Under the pieces are notes generated by a model. The model was not told the DNA's origin and ran no database searches. It saw only the letters and a program-made list of their open reading frames with translations. 5,873 nt of DNA from an uncultured Desulfovibrionaceae bacterium. GTDB lineage: Bacteria > Desulfobacterota > Desulfovibrionia > Desulfovibrionales > Desulfovibrionaceae. Shown piece by piece: positions 1 to 5,309 of the stretch. The position numbers were made by a program, and so were the translations under genes. Within the stretch, counting starts at the first letter, position 1; each line of letters starts with the position of its first letter. The stretch spans positions 1 to 5,873 of the forward strand of contig CAMTOM010000106.1 of assembly GCA_947074125.1 (NCBI GenBank), written 5' to 3'.

Positions 1-687
1 GACACGGGTAAGGCGATGGGGGCAGGCGGCGACTTGGGGCAGCTTGGACCGATGAAAAACGTGTTGTGTTATGAGAGTTGCTAGTTGCGGGGGACCAAGG
101 CGGGGCAAGAGCGATCGGCTCGCATCAGGGACGCCCGGAACATCAGAGACCAAAACAAGGTAGTCAGCCGTGAGGGCGCCGGCAATGGCGCCTGCCGCCG
201 TATCCGCATTGATATGGAGGCTTGTGCCCTGCAGACCAGAGGCAACAGGGGCGACAACAGGTACAAAGGCATTGTTGAGGAGGACTTCCAGCAAATGGGG
301 ATTGACGGTATGCACATCACCAACAAGACCGAGAGCGGGATCTTTTTGTCTGGCTTGCAGAAGCTTCGCATCTTTTCCTGAAATGCCCACAGCAGCAATA
401 CCGTGCTCTTGAAAGGCGCTGACAACAGCTTTGTTGACCTGCCCGCAAAGTGCCATTTCCACAGCTTCCATAGTGGCTTCAGTGGTAACGCGCAAGCCTT
501 TTTCAAAATGGCTTTCAATGTTAAGGCGTGTGAGCAGGGCATTGATAAAAGGCCCTCCCCCGTGCACGATAACCAGACGCATTCCCTGTGCGACAAGTAC
601 GGCAAGACCCTGTGCAAAAGCAGTCGCAAGGTCTGGCTTGTCCATGGCATTTCCGCCATACTTGATGACAATTGTTGGTGTGTGCAT
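1..687 (-). CDS. argB: N-acetylglutamate kinase, partial (C-terminus beyond left edge)
   Basis: Cytoplasmic kinase that phosphorylates N-acetyl-L-glutamate with ATP, the second step of arginine synthesis. The frame is open for 229 codons from ATG 687 to the window edge. Visible motifs: VIKYGGNAM with the catalytic Lys9, the VHGGGP loop (41-46), GLRVT (64-68) for substrate binding, INADTAAGA (159-167) and SDVPGV (181-186). The start is fixed because the argF stop lies in the same frame nine codons upstream with no start codon between; AAGGA precedes the ATG at normal spacing. The protein therefore begins right at the first beta strand, as in the E. coli enzyme, without the N-terminal helix of arginine-inhibited family members. 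It lies 27 nt after argF, so the two are probably co-transcribed. Oddity: residues 211-221 should read like ISGGMIPKVEA but have R213, S214 and Q218 in place of Gly, Gly and the second catalytic Lys. This is either decay or edge sequence error. Confidence 0.93.
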   Translation of the reverse strand, partial: MHTPTIVIKYGGNAMDKPDLATAFAQGLAVLVAQGMRLVIVHGGGPFINALLTRLNIESHFEKGLRVTTEATMEAVEMALCGQVNKAVVSAFQEHGIAAVGISGKDAKLLQARQKDPALGLVGDVHTVNPHLLEVLLNNAFVPVVAPVASGLQGTSLHINADTAAGAIAGALTADYLVLVSDVPGVPDASRSLLPRLGPPQLATLITQHVFHRSKLPQVAACPHRLTRV

Positions 688-714
688 ATCCTTATTCCTT
701 GCTATGAGTACAAC

Positions 715-1728
715 TTAGCAGCAGGGCAGCTTATCCGCCAGCGTGGCGACCATAACAGCCTTAATGGTGTGCATGCGGTTTTCTGCTTCATCAAAGGCGA
801 TATTGGCCGGTGACTCAAAAACCTCGTCATTGACTTCCATAGCTTCAATACCAAACTTCTGGTATATTTCCTCGCCTATGGTTGTTTCTCTGTTGTGAAA
901 TGCTGGCAGGCAGTGCAGAAATTTGCAATAGGGATTACCTGTGAGTTCCATGACATTTTTATTGATCTGATATGGCAGGAGAGCGCGAATGCGTTCTTCC
1001 CAGACATCGGGAGATTCCCCCATGGAAACCCACACATCCGTATAGAGGAAGTCACACCCCTTAACGCCTTCTTCCACACTGTCAGTAATGCTGATCTGCG
1101 CACCTGTCTGTGCGGCGATTTCCTGTGCGGTCTGGGTGAGTGCGGGATCTGGCTGGAGACCTTCAGGCGCGACAGAACGGAAATTCATGCCCATTTTGGC
1201 AGCGCCAATCATAAGGGAATTCCCCATATTGTAGCGTGCGTCGCCAAGATAGGCGAAAGTAAGCTCGTTGAGGGGGCGTTCAGAGTGTTCCTGCATGGTG
1301 AGCAGGTCAGCCAGTACTTGTGTGGGGTGTGCTTCATTGGTCAGACCATTCCAGACGGGTATAGAGGCATAGCGCGCCAGTTCTTCAACAATATTCTGGC
1401 CAAACCCTCGATATTCAATGGCATCAAACATGCGCGAAAGCACTCTGGCAGTGTCTGCCATAGATTCCTTTTTGCCTATTTGGGAACCCGCAGAGCCAAG
1501 ATAGGTAACATGTGCCCCCTGGTCATGTGCGGCAACTTCAAAGGCGCAGCGTGTGCGTGTAGAATCTTTTTCAAAAAGAAGCGCAATATTTTTTCCCTTG
1601 AGATAGGGATATTCATTTTTATTTTTCTTCGCCTGCTTCAAAAGAGAAGCAAGGGAAAGGAAGTGACGGATTTCTTCTGGCGTAAAATCAAGAAGTTTTA
1701 AAAAATGTCGTTGTTTGAGAGAAACCAC
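715..1728 (-). CDS. argF: ornithine carbamoyltransferase
   Basis: Cytoplasmic enzyme that transfers the carbamoyl group from carbamoyl phosphate to ornithine, giving citrulline in arginine synthesis. The protein is 337 residues, the length of the E. coli-like long form (about 334). Motifs in order: HFLKLLDFTPEE (8-19), the carbamoyl-phosphate loop STRTR (56-60), YLGSAGSQIGKKES (76-89), HPTQ (134-137), the ornithine loop DVWVSMGE (231-238) and HCLPAFH (272-278); the C-terminal helix ENRMHTIKAVMVATL is intact. I chose GTG at 1728 because GGAGG lies 8 nt upstream and the protein then starts where the family does. A longer ATG start at 1830 would add 34 unrelated residues and run through the promoter region. 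argB follows after 27 nt. All catalytic motifs are present, so the enzyme should be active. Long-form OTCs include catabolic (ArcB-like) members, but the argB neighbour favours a biosynthetic role. Confidence 0.96.
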   Translation of the reverse strand: MVSLKQRHFLKLLDFTPEEIRHFLSLASLLKQAKKNKNEYPYLKGKNIALLFEKDSTRTRCAFEVAAHDQGAHVTYLGSAGSQIGKKESMADTARVLSRMFDAIEYRGFGQNIVEELARYASIPVWNGLTNEAHPTQVLADLLTMQEHSERPLNELTFAYLGDARYNMGNSLMIGAAKMGMNFRSVAPEGLQPDPALTQTAQEIAAQTGAQISITDSVEEGVKGCDFLYTDVWVSMGESPDVWEERIRALLPYQINKNVMELTGNPYCKFLHCLPAFHNRETTIGEEIYQKFGIEAMEVNDEVFESPANIAFDEAENRMHTIKAVMVATLADKLPCC

Positions 1729-1762
1729 AGGAGAGACCTCCGAAATGTTATTATAAACAATA

Positions 1763-1791
1763 ATTCTAAAATCTTTTTGCAAGAGAGGCAA
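1763..1791 (-). promoter_or_regulatory. argF: predicted sigma70-type promoter for argF-argB
   Basis: On the minus strand a -35 element TTGCCT (1791-1786) is separated by exactly 17 nt from a -10 element TAGAAT (1768-1763), five of six matches to TATAAT. Transcription would start near 1756, leaving an untranslated leader of about 28 nt with the GGAGG at the argF start. A perfect TATAAT (1755-1750) lies just downstream but has no -35 at usable spacing. Confidence 0.5.
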
Positions 1792-1818
1792 GTTTTGTTT
1801 GTCTTTCAGGCTTGCGCC

Positions 1819-1847
1819 TTGACATTGCATGGATGGCTTCGTAACAA
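1819..1847 (+). promoter_or_regulatory. predicted sigma70-type promoter for the Nfu-like gene and gltX
   Basis: A perfect -35 hexamer TTGACA (1819-1824) is followed after 17 nt by TAACAA (1842-1847), a weak -10 element with only the first two bases and position five matching. Transcription would start near 1854, about 20 nt before the start codon and just ahead of the ribosome binding site. The -35 match is convincing and the -10 is not. Confidence 0.4.
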
Positions 1848-1875
1848 CAGTCAGTTATTGAAAGGGAGGAGAGTT

Positions 1876-2100
1876 ATGCAAAAAGCTGTAGAGGCGGCAT
1901 TGGAGCTGATTCGGCCAGTCCTGGTTCAGGATGGTGGTAATATTGAACTTGTGGCATGCCATGACGATGGTCTTGTGCAGGTGCGCCTGACGGGGAATTG
2001 TAAGGGCTGTCCTCATGCGACTGAAACACTGCGTTCTATTGTGGAGCGTACATTGCTGAAGACCGTTGCTGGTGTGAAGCGTGTGGAACGAGTAGAGTAG
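1876..2100 (+). CDS. NifU C-terminal-domain (Nfu-type) Fe-S scaffold protein
   Basis: A 74-residue protein made of a single Nfu/NifU C-terminal domain. Such domains bind an iron-sulfur cluster between subunits and pass it to apo-proteins in the cytoplasm. Diagnostic features: the N-terminal helix AVEAALELIRPVLVQDGGNIELV (4-26) with the conserved DGG (19-21), and NCKGCPHATETL (41-52), whose Cys42 and Cys45 are the CxxC cluster ligands. ATG 1876 is chosen because AGGGAGGAG (1863-1871) sits just upstream and the domain starts directly after it. A longer reading from 1705 would overlap the argF start and both promoters. gltX follows after 41 nt with no terminator between, so the two are likely one transcript. 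Stand-alone Nfu domains of this size are common; I give no symbol because family naming varies. Confidence 0.9.
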   Translation: MQKAVEAALELIRPVLVQDGGNIELVACHDDGLVQVRLTGNCKGCPHATETLRSIVERTLLKTVAGVKRVERVE

Positions 2101-2141
2101 TTATTATACAGACTGAAATCATTTTTTGTGAAGGAACAGGT

Positions 2142-3542
2142 ATGAGCAACAGGGTTGTCACACGTTTTGCCCCAAGTCCCACAGGCCATCTTCATATTGG
2201 TGGTGCGCGTACAGCGATATTTTGCTGGTTGCTGGCGCGTCATTTTGGTGGCGAGTTTTATTTGCGTATTGAAGATACTGATCTGGAGCGCTCGCGGCAG
2301 GAATATACGGATTCTATCCTTGCTTCCATGCGCTGGCTTGGTCTGGACTGGGATGGAGAGCCTGTATATCAAACGCAGCGTACCGCACTGTACAATGCTG
2401 CGGTAGATCGCCTGCTGGAAACAGGGCATGCGTACTGGTGCTCCTGTTCGCCCGAAGAGGTAGATGCCATGCGTGAGGAAGCCCGTGCCAAAGGGCTTAA
2501 GCCACGCTATAATGGCAAATGTCGAGAACAAAATCTGGGCGCAGGTGAGGGGCATTGTGTACGTTTGAAGATTCCGGCGGTAGGCAAGGTCGTTTTTGAT
2601 GATATGGTGAAAGGAACGATCGCTGTTGATATTTCTGAGCTTGATGACATGGTGATTCGTCGGGCAGACGGGATGCCCACATATAATATGGCGGTTGTTG
2701 TGGATGATAATGAAATGGGCATTACGCATGTTCTGCGTGGTGATGACCATGTTTCCAACACCCCAAAGCAAATTCTCATTTATGAGGCCTTGGGTTTGCC
2801 CGTACCTCGTTTTGGGCATGTTCCCATGATTCTTGGTCCTGACCGTCAGAAGCTTTCCAAGCGTCATGGAGCCCGTGCGGTTATTGAGTACGAGCAGGAT
2901 GGTCTTTTGCCGCAGGCACTGGTCAACTATCTGGTACGCCTTGGCTGGTCGCATGGTGATCAGGAGATTTTCAGCCTTGAAGAGTTGGTATCTTTCTTTG
3001 ATGGTTCATCATTGAATGCGGCGGCAGCGGCTTTTGATCCTGAAAAATTGCAATGGCTGAATGCTCACTACATGCGCCATCTTCCTCTTGATGCGCTTGC
3101 AGCGCTCACAACTCCCTTTGTGCATCAGGCTGGCTTTCCTCAGGCTGATGAAGCTCTTGTAGCACAGCTTGCTCCTTTGTTTCGTGAACGGGCAAGCAAT
3201 CTGAAAGACCTGGCTACAGCTTTCACTCCTTTACTTTCTGATGCTGCACACGTCAGCTATGATAGCAGTGCGGTAGCAAAAGCCCTCACAGAAGAGGGAC
3301 GCGCCCATGTGACGGGTGTTTGTCGGGTTTTGGAAAAGCTTGAAGTTTTTGATATTGCGAATACGGAGCGCGTATTGCAGGAATATGTGACGGATAATGC
3401 TCTTAAGTTTAAGCAGGTAGGGCCTCCTGTACGTGTGGCATTGCTTGGCTACATGGGAGGGCCACATTTGCCTGATGTTATGGCTTTTTTGGGACGTGAA
3501 GAAACCGTGCGCCGATTGGAGCAGGCTTCAAATATGAAATAG
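2142..3542 (+). CDS. gltX: glutamyl-tRNA synthetase (class I)
   Basis: Charges tRNA with glutamate in the cytoplasm. The 466-residue length is normal for bacterial GluRS. The Rossmann catalytic domain begins at once with RFAPSPTGHLHIGGART (8-24, HIGH motif), then LRIEDTD (41-47), RADGMPTYNMAVVVDD (174-189), LRGDDHVSNTPKQ (198-210) and the KMSKS-equivalent KLSKR (237-241). The helical anticodon-binding half ends with the family-typical KFKQVGPPVRVALLG (422-436). ATG 2142 follows AAGGAA (2131-2136) by 5 nt. The zinc-knuckle region keeps Cys100, Cys102 and Cys127, but the fourth ligand position (His127 in E. coli) is Glu129. Many bacteria lacking GlnRS use a non-discriminating GluRS; whether this one also charges tRNA-Gln cannot be read from the sequence. 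It is co-directional with the Nfu-like gene upstream and ends before a strong terminator at 3691. Confidence 0.97.
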   Translation: MSNRVVTRFAPSPTGHLHIGGARTAIFCWLLARHFGGEFYLRIEDTDLERSRQEYTDSILASMRWLGLDWDGEPVYQTQRTALYNAAVDRLLETGHAYWCSCSPEEVDAMREEARAKGLKPRYNGKCREQNLGAGEGHCVRLKIPAVGKVVFDDMVKGTIAVDISELDDMVIRRADGMPTYNMAVVVDDNEMGITHVLRGDDHVSNTPKQILIYEALGLPVPRFGHVPMILGPDRQKLSKRHGARAVIEYEQDGLLPQALVNYLVRLGWSHGDQEIFSLEELVSFFDGSSLNAAAAAFDPEKLQWLNAHYMRHLPLDALAALTTPFVHQAGFPQADEALVAQLAPLFRERASNLKDLATAFTPLLSDAAHVSYDSSAVAKALTEEGRAHVTGVCRVLEKLEVFDIANTERVLQEYVTDNALKFKQVGPPVRVALLGYMGGPHLPDVMAFLGREETVRRLEQASNMK

Positions 3543-3556
3543 CTAAAGAGTCTTGA

Positions 3557-3636
3557 GGGGGAATCTGATGTTTGCGGGGACAGCTCATCGTTATGCGTGC
3601 TTGTTATGCCCGTCTTTGGGGGAATCCCATGTTCGC
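3557..3636 (+). repeat. imperfect 19-nt direct repeat carrying an RBS-like run and ATG
   Basis: GGGGGAATCTGATGTTTGC (3557-3575) recurs as GGGGGAATCCCATGTTCGC (3618-3636), with 16 of 19 bases the same and a 61-nt offset. Each copy has a G-rich ribosome-binding-like run and an ATG at the same spacing. The second ATG (3629) opens a 28-codon frame rich in Cys and His that ends inside the terminator loop. The two frames differ, so this is not a coding repeat. Confidence 0.5.
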
Positions 3637-3675
3637 ACATTTGCTGTGCGCCCATCATTTCTGTTTTTCCTGTAG
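3568..3675 (+). CDS. possible small ORF of 35 codons after gltX
   Basis: An open frame from ATG 3568 to TAG 3673-3675, preceded at good distance by a strong purine-rich site GAGGGGGA (3555-3562). It lies 25 nt after gltX and ends 15 nt before the terminator stem, so it would be on the gltX transcript. The peptide begins MFAGTAHRYACLLCPS, has two Cys (11 and 14, CxxC spacing) and ends in a short hydrophobic run PSFLFFL. I recognise no family. The G-rich site could be chance, since G runs recur throughout this intergenic stretch. Conservation in relatives would decide; confidence is low. Confidence 0.27.
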   Translation: MFAGTAHRYACLLCPSLGESHVRTFAVRPSFLFFL

Positions 3676-3690
3676 AGACAACTGCTTATC

Positions 3691-3729
3691 ATCGACTGCC
3701 CTCAAGTTTTTTTGAGGGCAGTCGATTTT
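3691..3729 (+). terminator. Rho-independent terminator after gltX
   Basis: A perfect 15-bp inverted repeat, ATCGACTGCCCTCAA (3691-3705) and TTGAGGGCAGTCGAT (3712-3726), closes a 6-nt loop GTTTTT and is followed by a short T run (3726-3729). The T run in the loop is longer than the tail. No T tract follows the stem on the minus strand, so it acts on plus-strand transcripts, here the Nfu-gltX unit. Confidence 0.85.
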
Positions 3730-3919
3730 GAGTCGCGGGGGACAAGGGTGTCCTTGGAATATGTCTGTAGTATCGCAGTGCCGCTTTGGGGAGGTTCTGT
3801 AGTACATGCGCAGAATGCCAAGGTGTGTCGCACAGGAATGTGTGGCATGATGTTAATATTATTTGGAGGGGCGTAAGCTGCATGCCGGTGATGTGGCACG
3901 TTCCGATAGGGAGTGTACA

Positions 3920-4366
3920 ATGAGATACATGAGCTTTGTAAGCGTACTTCTACTGGGAGGGCTTTTGCTGACAGGCAGCAGTGCCCATGCAGTGGAAAGA
4001 GCTGCTACACTGAAAGAAATGAAAGGTGAAGTAGCTGTCTTGCGCGATCAGGTTGCCATACCTGTGACAGAGGGTATGACACTGTTTCCGCAGGATGTTA
4101 TCCGTACGGCACGTAATGCCAAGGTGGGGGTATGCTTTGTGGATGGTTCCCGCATGAGCCTTGGCCCCAATAGCGAGTTGACGGTTGTTGATTACGTTTT
4201 TGTGCCTGGTGAAAATAAGACGGCTTTTGACGTGTTTTTGCGTCAGGGCACATCTGTATATTCTTCTGGCCAGATCAGTAAGATGGCTCCAGAAACCATT
4301 AGAATTGCGACACCGCAAATGGTACTTGGAGCGCGTAACTCTAAATTGCTTCTCAAGGTGGACTGA
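3920..4366 (+). CDS. secreted FecR-domain protein, copy A
   Basis: A 148-residue protein with a Sec signal peptide (basic/polar start, hydrophobic 5-17, probable cut after SSAHA at 24), so it is probably periplasmic. The mature part is a single FecR domain (PF04773-like): GEVAVLRDQ, then DVIRTARNAKVGVCFVDGS, MSLGPNSELTV, LRQGTSVYSSG and IRIATPQ. It has no membrane anchor and no sigma-regulator N-terminal domain, so it is not a classical FecR anti-sigma protein. ATG 3920 is chosen because AGGGAG (3908-3913) lies 6 nt upstream and a signal peptide begins there; an in-frame TTG at 3863 would bury it. It is about 64% identical over 122 gapless residues to the gene at 5332. Where that copy reads SVRGTK, this one reads GARNSK, losing the family's conserved turn. 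It has a single mature Cys (72), shared with copy B. An OmpA-family lipoprotein follows after 2 nt, suggesting a joint envelope role; the actual function is unknown to me. Confidence 0.88.
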   Translation: MRYMSFVSVLLLGGLLLTGSSAHAVERAATLKEMKGEVAVLRDQVAIPVTEGMTLFPQDVIRTARNAKVGVCFVDGSRMSLGPNSELTVVDYVFVPGENKTAFDVFLRQGTSVYSSGQISKMAPETIRIATPQMVLGARNSKLLLKVD

Positions 4367-4368
4367 TT

Positions 4369-4983
4369 ATGAATGCTGTTATCTTACGTTATGCGCGTGT
4401 ATCTGTTTGTGCGCTGGCTATCTTTGGTCTTGCTGCCTGTGCCAAGACAACGGTAGTCTTGCTGCCAAATGACGATGGCGAAATTGGTGAGGTGACTGTC
4501 AGAAACCTTGCTGAAACAGAAACCAAGGTTTTGAGTCAGGATTCACAGATGCTGACAGTCTCCAATGATGGCTTGTCAGAAGTGAAAACAACAACGAATG
4601 ACTATGTAGATCGCTATTTTGCTGACGCTATTTCTGTCATGCCCAAGCCCCCAAGCTGGTATGTCATTTATTTTGCAACTGGCTCGTATGCGCCACAGGA
4701 AGATCCTGCAAAACTCTTTCCTCCCATTCTGGCTGATATTAAAGGGCGCGTGAATCCTGAAGTATACGTTTCTGGGCATACAGATCGCACCGGATCTGCA
4801 CAGATTAACGAAACAATCAGCCGGAAGCGTGCGGAACAGATTGCTTCCATGCTTGAATCGCGTGGTATTGCTTCAGATATCATGTCAATTCAGTACTTTG
4901 GTCCCAATATGCCTCTTGTGCCTTACGAAAAGGGCAAAAAATTTGAGCCTAAAAACCGCCGTGTGGAGGTAATGGCTCAGTAA
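4369..4983 (+). CDS. OmpA-family lipoprotein
   Basis: A 204-residue envelope lipoprotein. A hydrophobic signal segment (11-23) ends in the lipobox LAAC with lipidated Cys24; the following residue is Ala, not Asp, so outer-membrane sorting is expected. Residues 25-95 form a linker of unknown fold with many Thr, Glu and Val. The C-terminal OmpA-like domain (about 97-204) shows YVIYFATGSYAP, VYVSGHTDRTGS (132-143), LSxxRA-type ISRKRAEQIASML (150-162) and NRRVEVM (196-202). Asp139 and Arg154 have the 15-residue spacing of the diaminopimelate-contacting pair in known OmpA domains, so peptidoglycan binding is likely. It starts 2 nt after the FecR-domain gene, with AAGGTGG (4354-4360) inside that gene as ribosome binding site, so translation is probably coupled. 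It is the last gene before the terminator at 5115. It resembles Pal-like tethers in build, but the long linker and neighbour suggest a specialised partner of the FecR-domain protein. Confidence 0.9.
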   Translation: MNAVILRYARVSVCALAIFGLAACAKTTVVLLPNDDGEIGEVTVRNLAETETKVLSQDSQMLTVSNDGLSEVKTTTNDYVDRYFADAISVMPKPPSWYVIYFATGSYAPQEDPAKLFPPILADIKGRVNPEVYVSGHTDRTGSAQINETISRKRAEQIASMLESRGIASDIMSIQYFGPNMPLVPYEKGKKFEPKNRRVEVMAQ

Positions 4984-5051
4984 CGTATCACAGAGGAGAG
5001 ACAGTGCTTGCTTTTGTGGGCATTTTGCCTCGCTGTGCTGATAAGACATAG

Positions 5052-5090
5052 AAGAAAGAATATTTTTCTTAAAAGAAAGATTTTTTTCTC
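5052..5090 (+). repeat. tandem imperfect AAGAAAGA / TTTTTCT repeats
   Basis: AAGAAAGAATATTTTTCTT (5052-5070) is itself an 8-bp inverted repeat with a 3-nt loop. It is followed at once by the similar AAGAAAGATTTTTTTCTC (5073-5090). The stems are almost free of G-C pairs, so they are poor terminators, although a T7 run is present. They may act as a weak transcription pause or 3' end ahead of the main terminator. Confidence 0.4.
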
Positions 5091-5114
5091 GTTTATTGAG
5101 TACGTCCATGAATA

Positions 5115-5153
5115 AAGAGTGGCTGGGCAAATGTCCGGCCGCTCTTATTTTTT
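5115..5153 (+). terminator. Rho-independent terminator of the first FecR-OmpA unit
   Basis: AAGAGTGGCTGG (5115-5126) pairs with CCGGCCGCTCTT (5135-5146), 12 bp including two G-U pairs. Two further pairs in the loop leave a 4-nt AAAT turn. A run of six T (5148-5153) follows after one base. It lies 131 nt after the OmpA lipoprotein stop and before the promoter of the second FecR unit, so it separates the two units. Confidence 0.85.
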
Positions 5154-5198
5154 AAAATTAATAAAAAATAACTGATGGATATATCTAAAATGCCTTCT

Positions 5199-5243
5199 TC
5201 TAGCTATAAATATTTTGGGGCACTATACGATTTATGAGCTAGA
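5199..5243. repeat. bulged inverted repeat upstream of the second FecR promoter
   Basis: TCTAGCTATAAA (5199-5210) pairs with TTTATGAGCTAGA (5231-5243): seven perfect pairs, one bulged G (5236), then five more, around a 20-nt centre. It lies just upstream of the -35 element (5251), its centre about 60 nt before the predicted start of transcription, a usual place for an activator site. It is after the terminator and has no T tail of its own. Confidence 0.45.
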
Positions 5244-5250
5244 GATGAGA

Positions 5251-5277
5251 TTGACTATAGTTTCTTTTTTGTATAAA
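5251..5277 (+). promoter_or_regulatory. predicted sigma70-type promoter of the second FecR unit
   Basis: TTGACT (5251-5256) and TATAAA (5272-5277) each match consensus at five of six positions. The spacer is only 15 nt, shorter than the usual 16-18, so the promoter may be weak alone and depend on a regulator. Transcription would start near 5284, giving a leader of about 48 nt. Confidence 0.5.
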
Positions 5278-5290
5278 AAACTTGAAAAAA

Positions 5291-5309
5291 GAGAATGATG
5301 CTCATTTTC
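5291..5309. promoter_or_regulatory. candidate Fur box
   Basis: GAGAATGATGCTCATTTTC matches the classical 19-bp Fur box GATAATGATAATCATTATC at 15 of 19 positions, and both half-sites AATGA/TCATT are perfect inverted repeats. It lies at about +7 to +25 relative to the predicted transcription start, so a bound Fe-Fur would block transcription. A longer dyad TTGAAAA/TTTTCAA (5282-5288, 5304-5310) overlaps it, so an mRNA hairpin is an alternative. No equivalent site is visible before copy A. Confidence 0.5.

Larger units (their letters stand above)
1729..1875. promoter_or_regulatory. divergent intergenic region between argF and the Nfu-like gene
   Basis: This 147-nt gap separates two head-to-head units and holds both their promoters (listed separately). 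The argF-proximal part is AT-rich and contains a short inverted repeat, TTATT (1748-1752) and AATAA (1759-1763), around a 6-nt centre. It overlaps the edge of the predicted argF -10 element and the likely transcription start. That is where a repressor such as ArgR could act, but it does not match the E. coli ARG box well, so the operator idea is weak. Confidence 0.6.
3543..3919 (+). other. 377-nt intergenic region between gltX and the first FecR-domain gene
   Basis: The part before the terminator (3543-3690) is likely the gltX 3' transcript tail. It holds a candidate small ORF, a repeated ribosome-binding-site/start motif and a 6-bp hairpin CGCACA/TGTGCG (3634-3650, 5-nt loop). The part after the terminator (3730-3919) should contain the promoter of the FecR-OmpA unit, but I could not find a convincing -35/-10 pair. 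TAATAT (3854-3859) is the best -10-like site and lacks a -35. TGGCA occurs in two settings (3843-3847, 3894-3898), without a proper sigma54 -12 element. A 13-codon ORF (3882-3923) overlaps the FecR start codon. Confidence 0.6.

Noticed and set aside
86..97. similarity of GCGGGGGAC here and at 3735-3743
   Set aside because: One copy is coding argB sequence and the match is too short to be a meaningful repeat.
81..671. 196-codon minus-strand ORF and several plus-strand ORFs over the left edge
   Set aside because: They are other-frame readings of argB, whose frame carries clear kinase motifs from 687 to the window edge.
895..1701. 268-codon plus-strand ORF opposite argF
   Set aside because: It is antisense to argF, with no ribosome binding site or family motif; argF has every catalytic motif on the other strand.
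1705..1875. N-terminal extension of the Nfu-like protein
   Set aside because: It would overlap the argF start and both promoters, and the strong AGGGAGGAG site supports ATG 1876.
2013..2954. 313-codon minus-strand ORF opposite gltX and the Nfu-like gene
   Set aside because: It spans two well-supported genes on the other strand and its translation resembles no protein; long antisense frames arise from codon bias.
3842..3900. sigma54 promoter suggested by TGGCA/TGGCAC
   Set aside because: No GC-containing -12 element follows at the required 10-nt spacing from the GG.
3702..3920. minus-strand ORFs of 64 and 72 codons between gltX and the FecR gene
   Set aside because: They have no ribosome binding site, end within the gltX terminator and show no recognisable motif.
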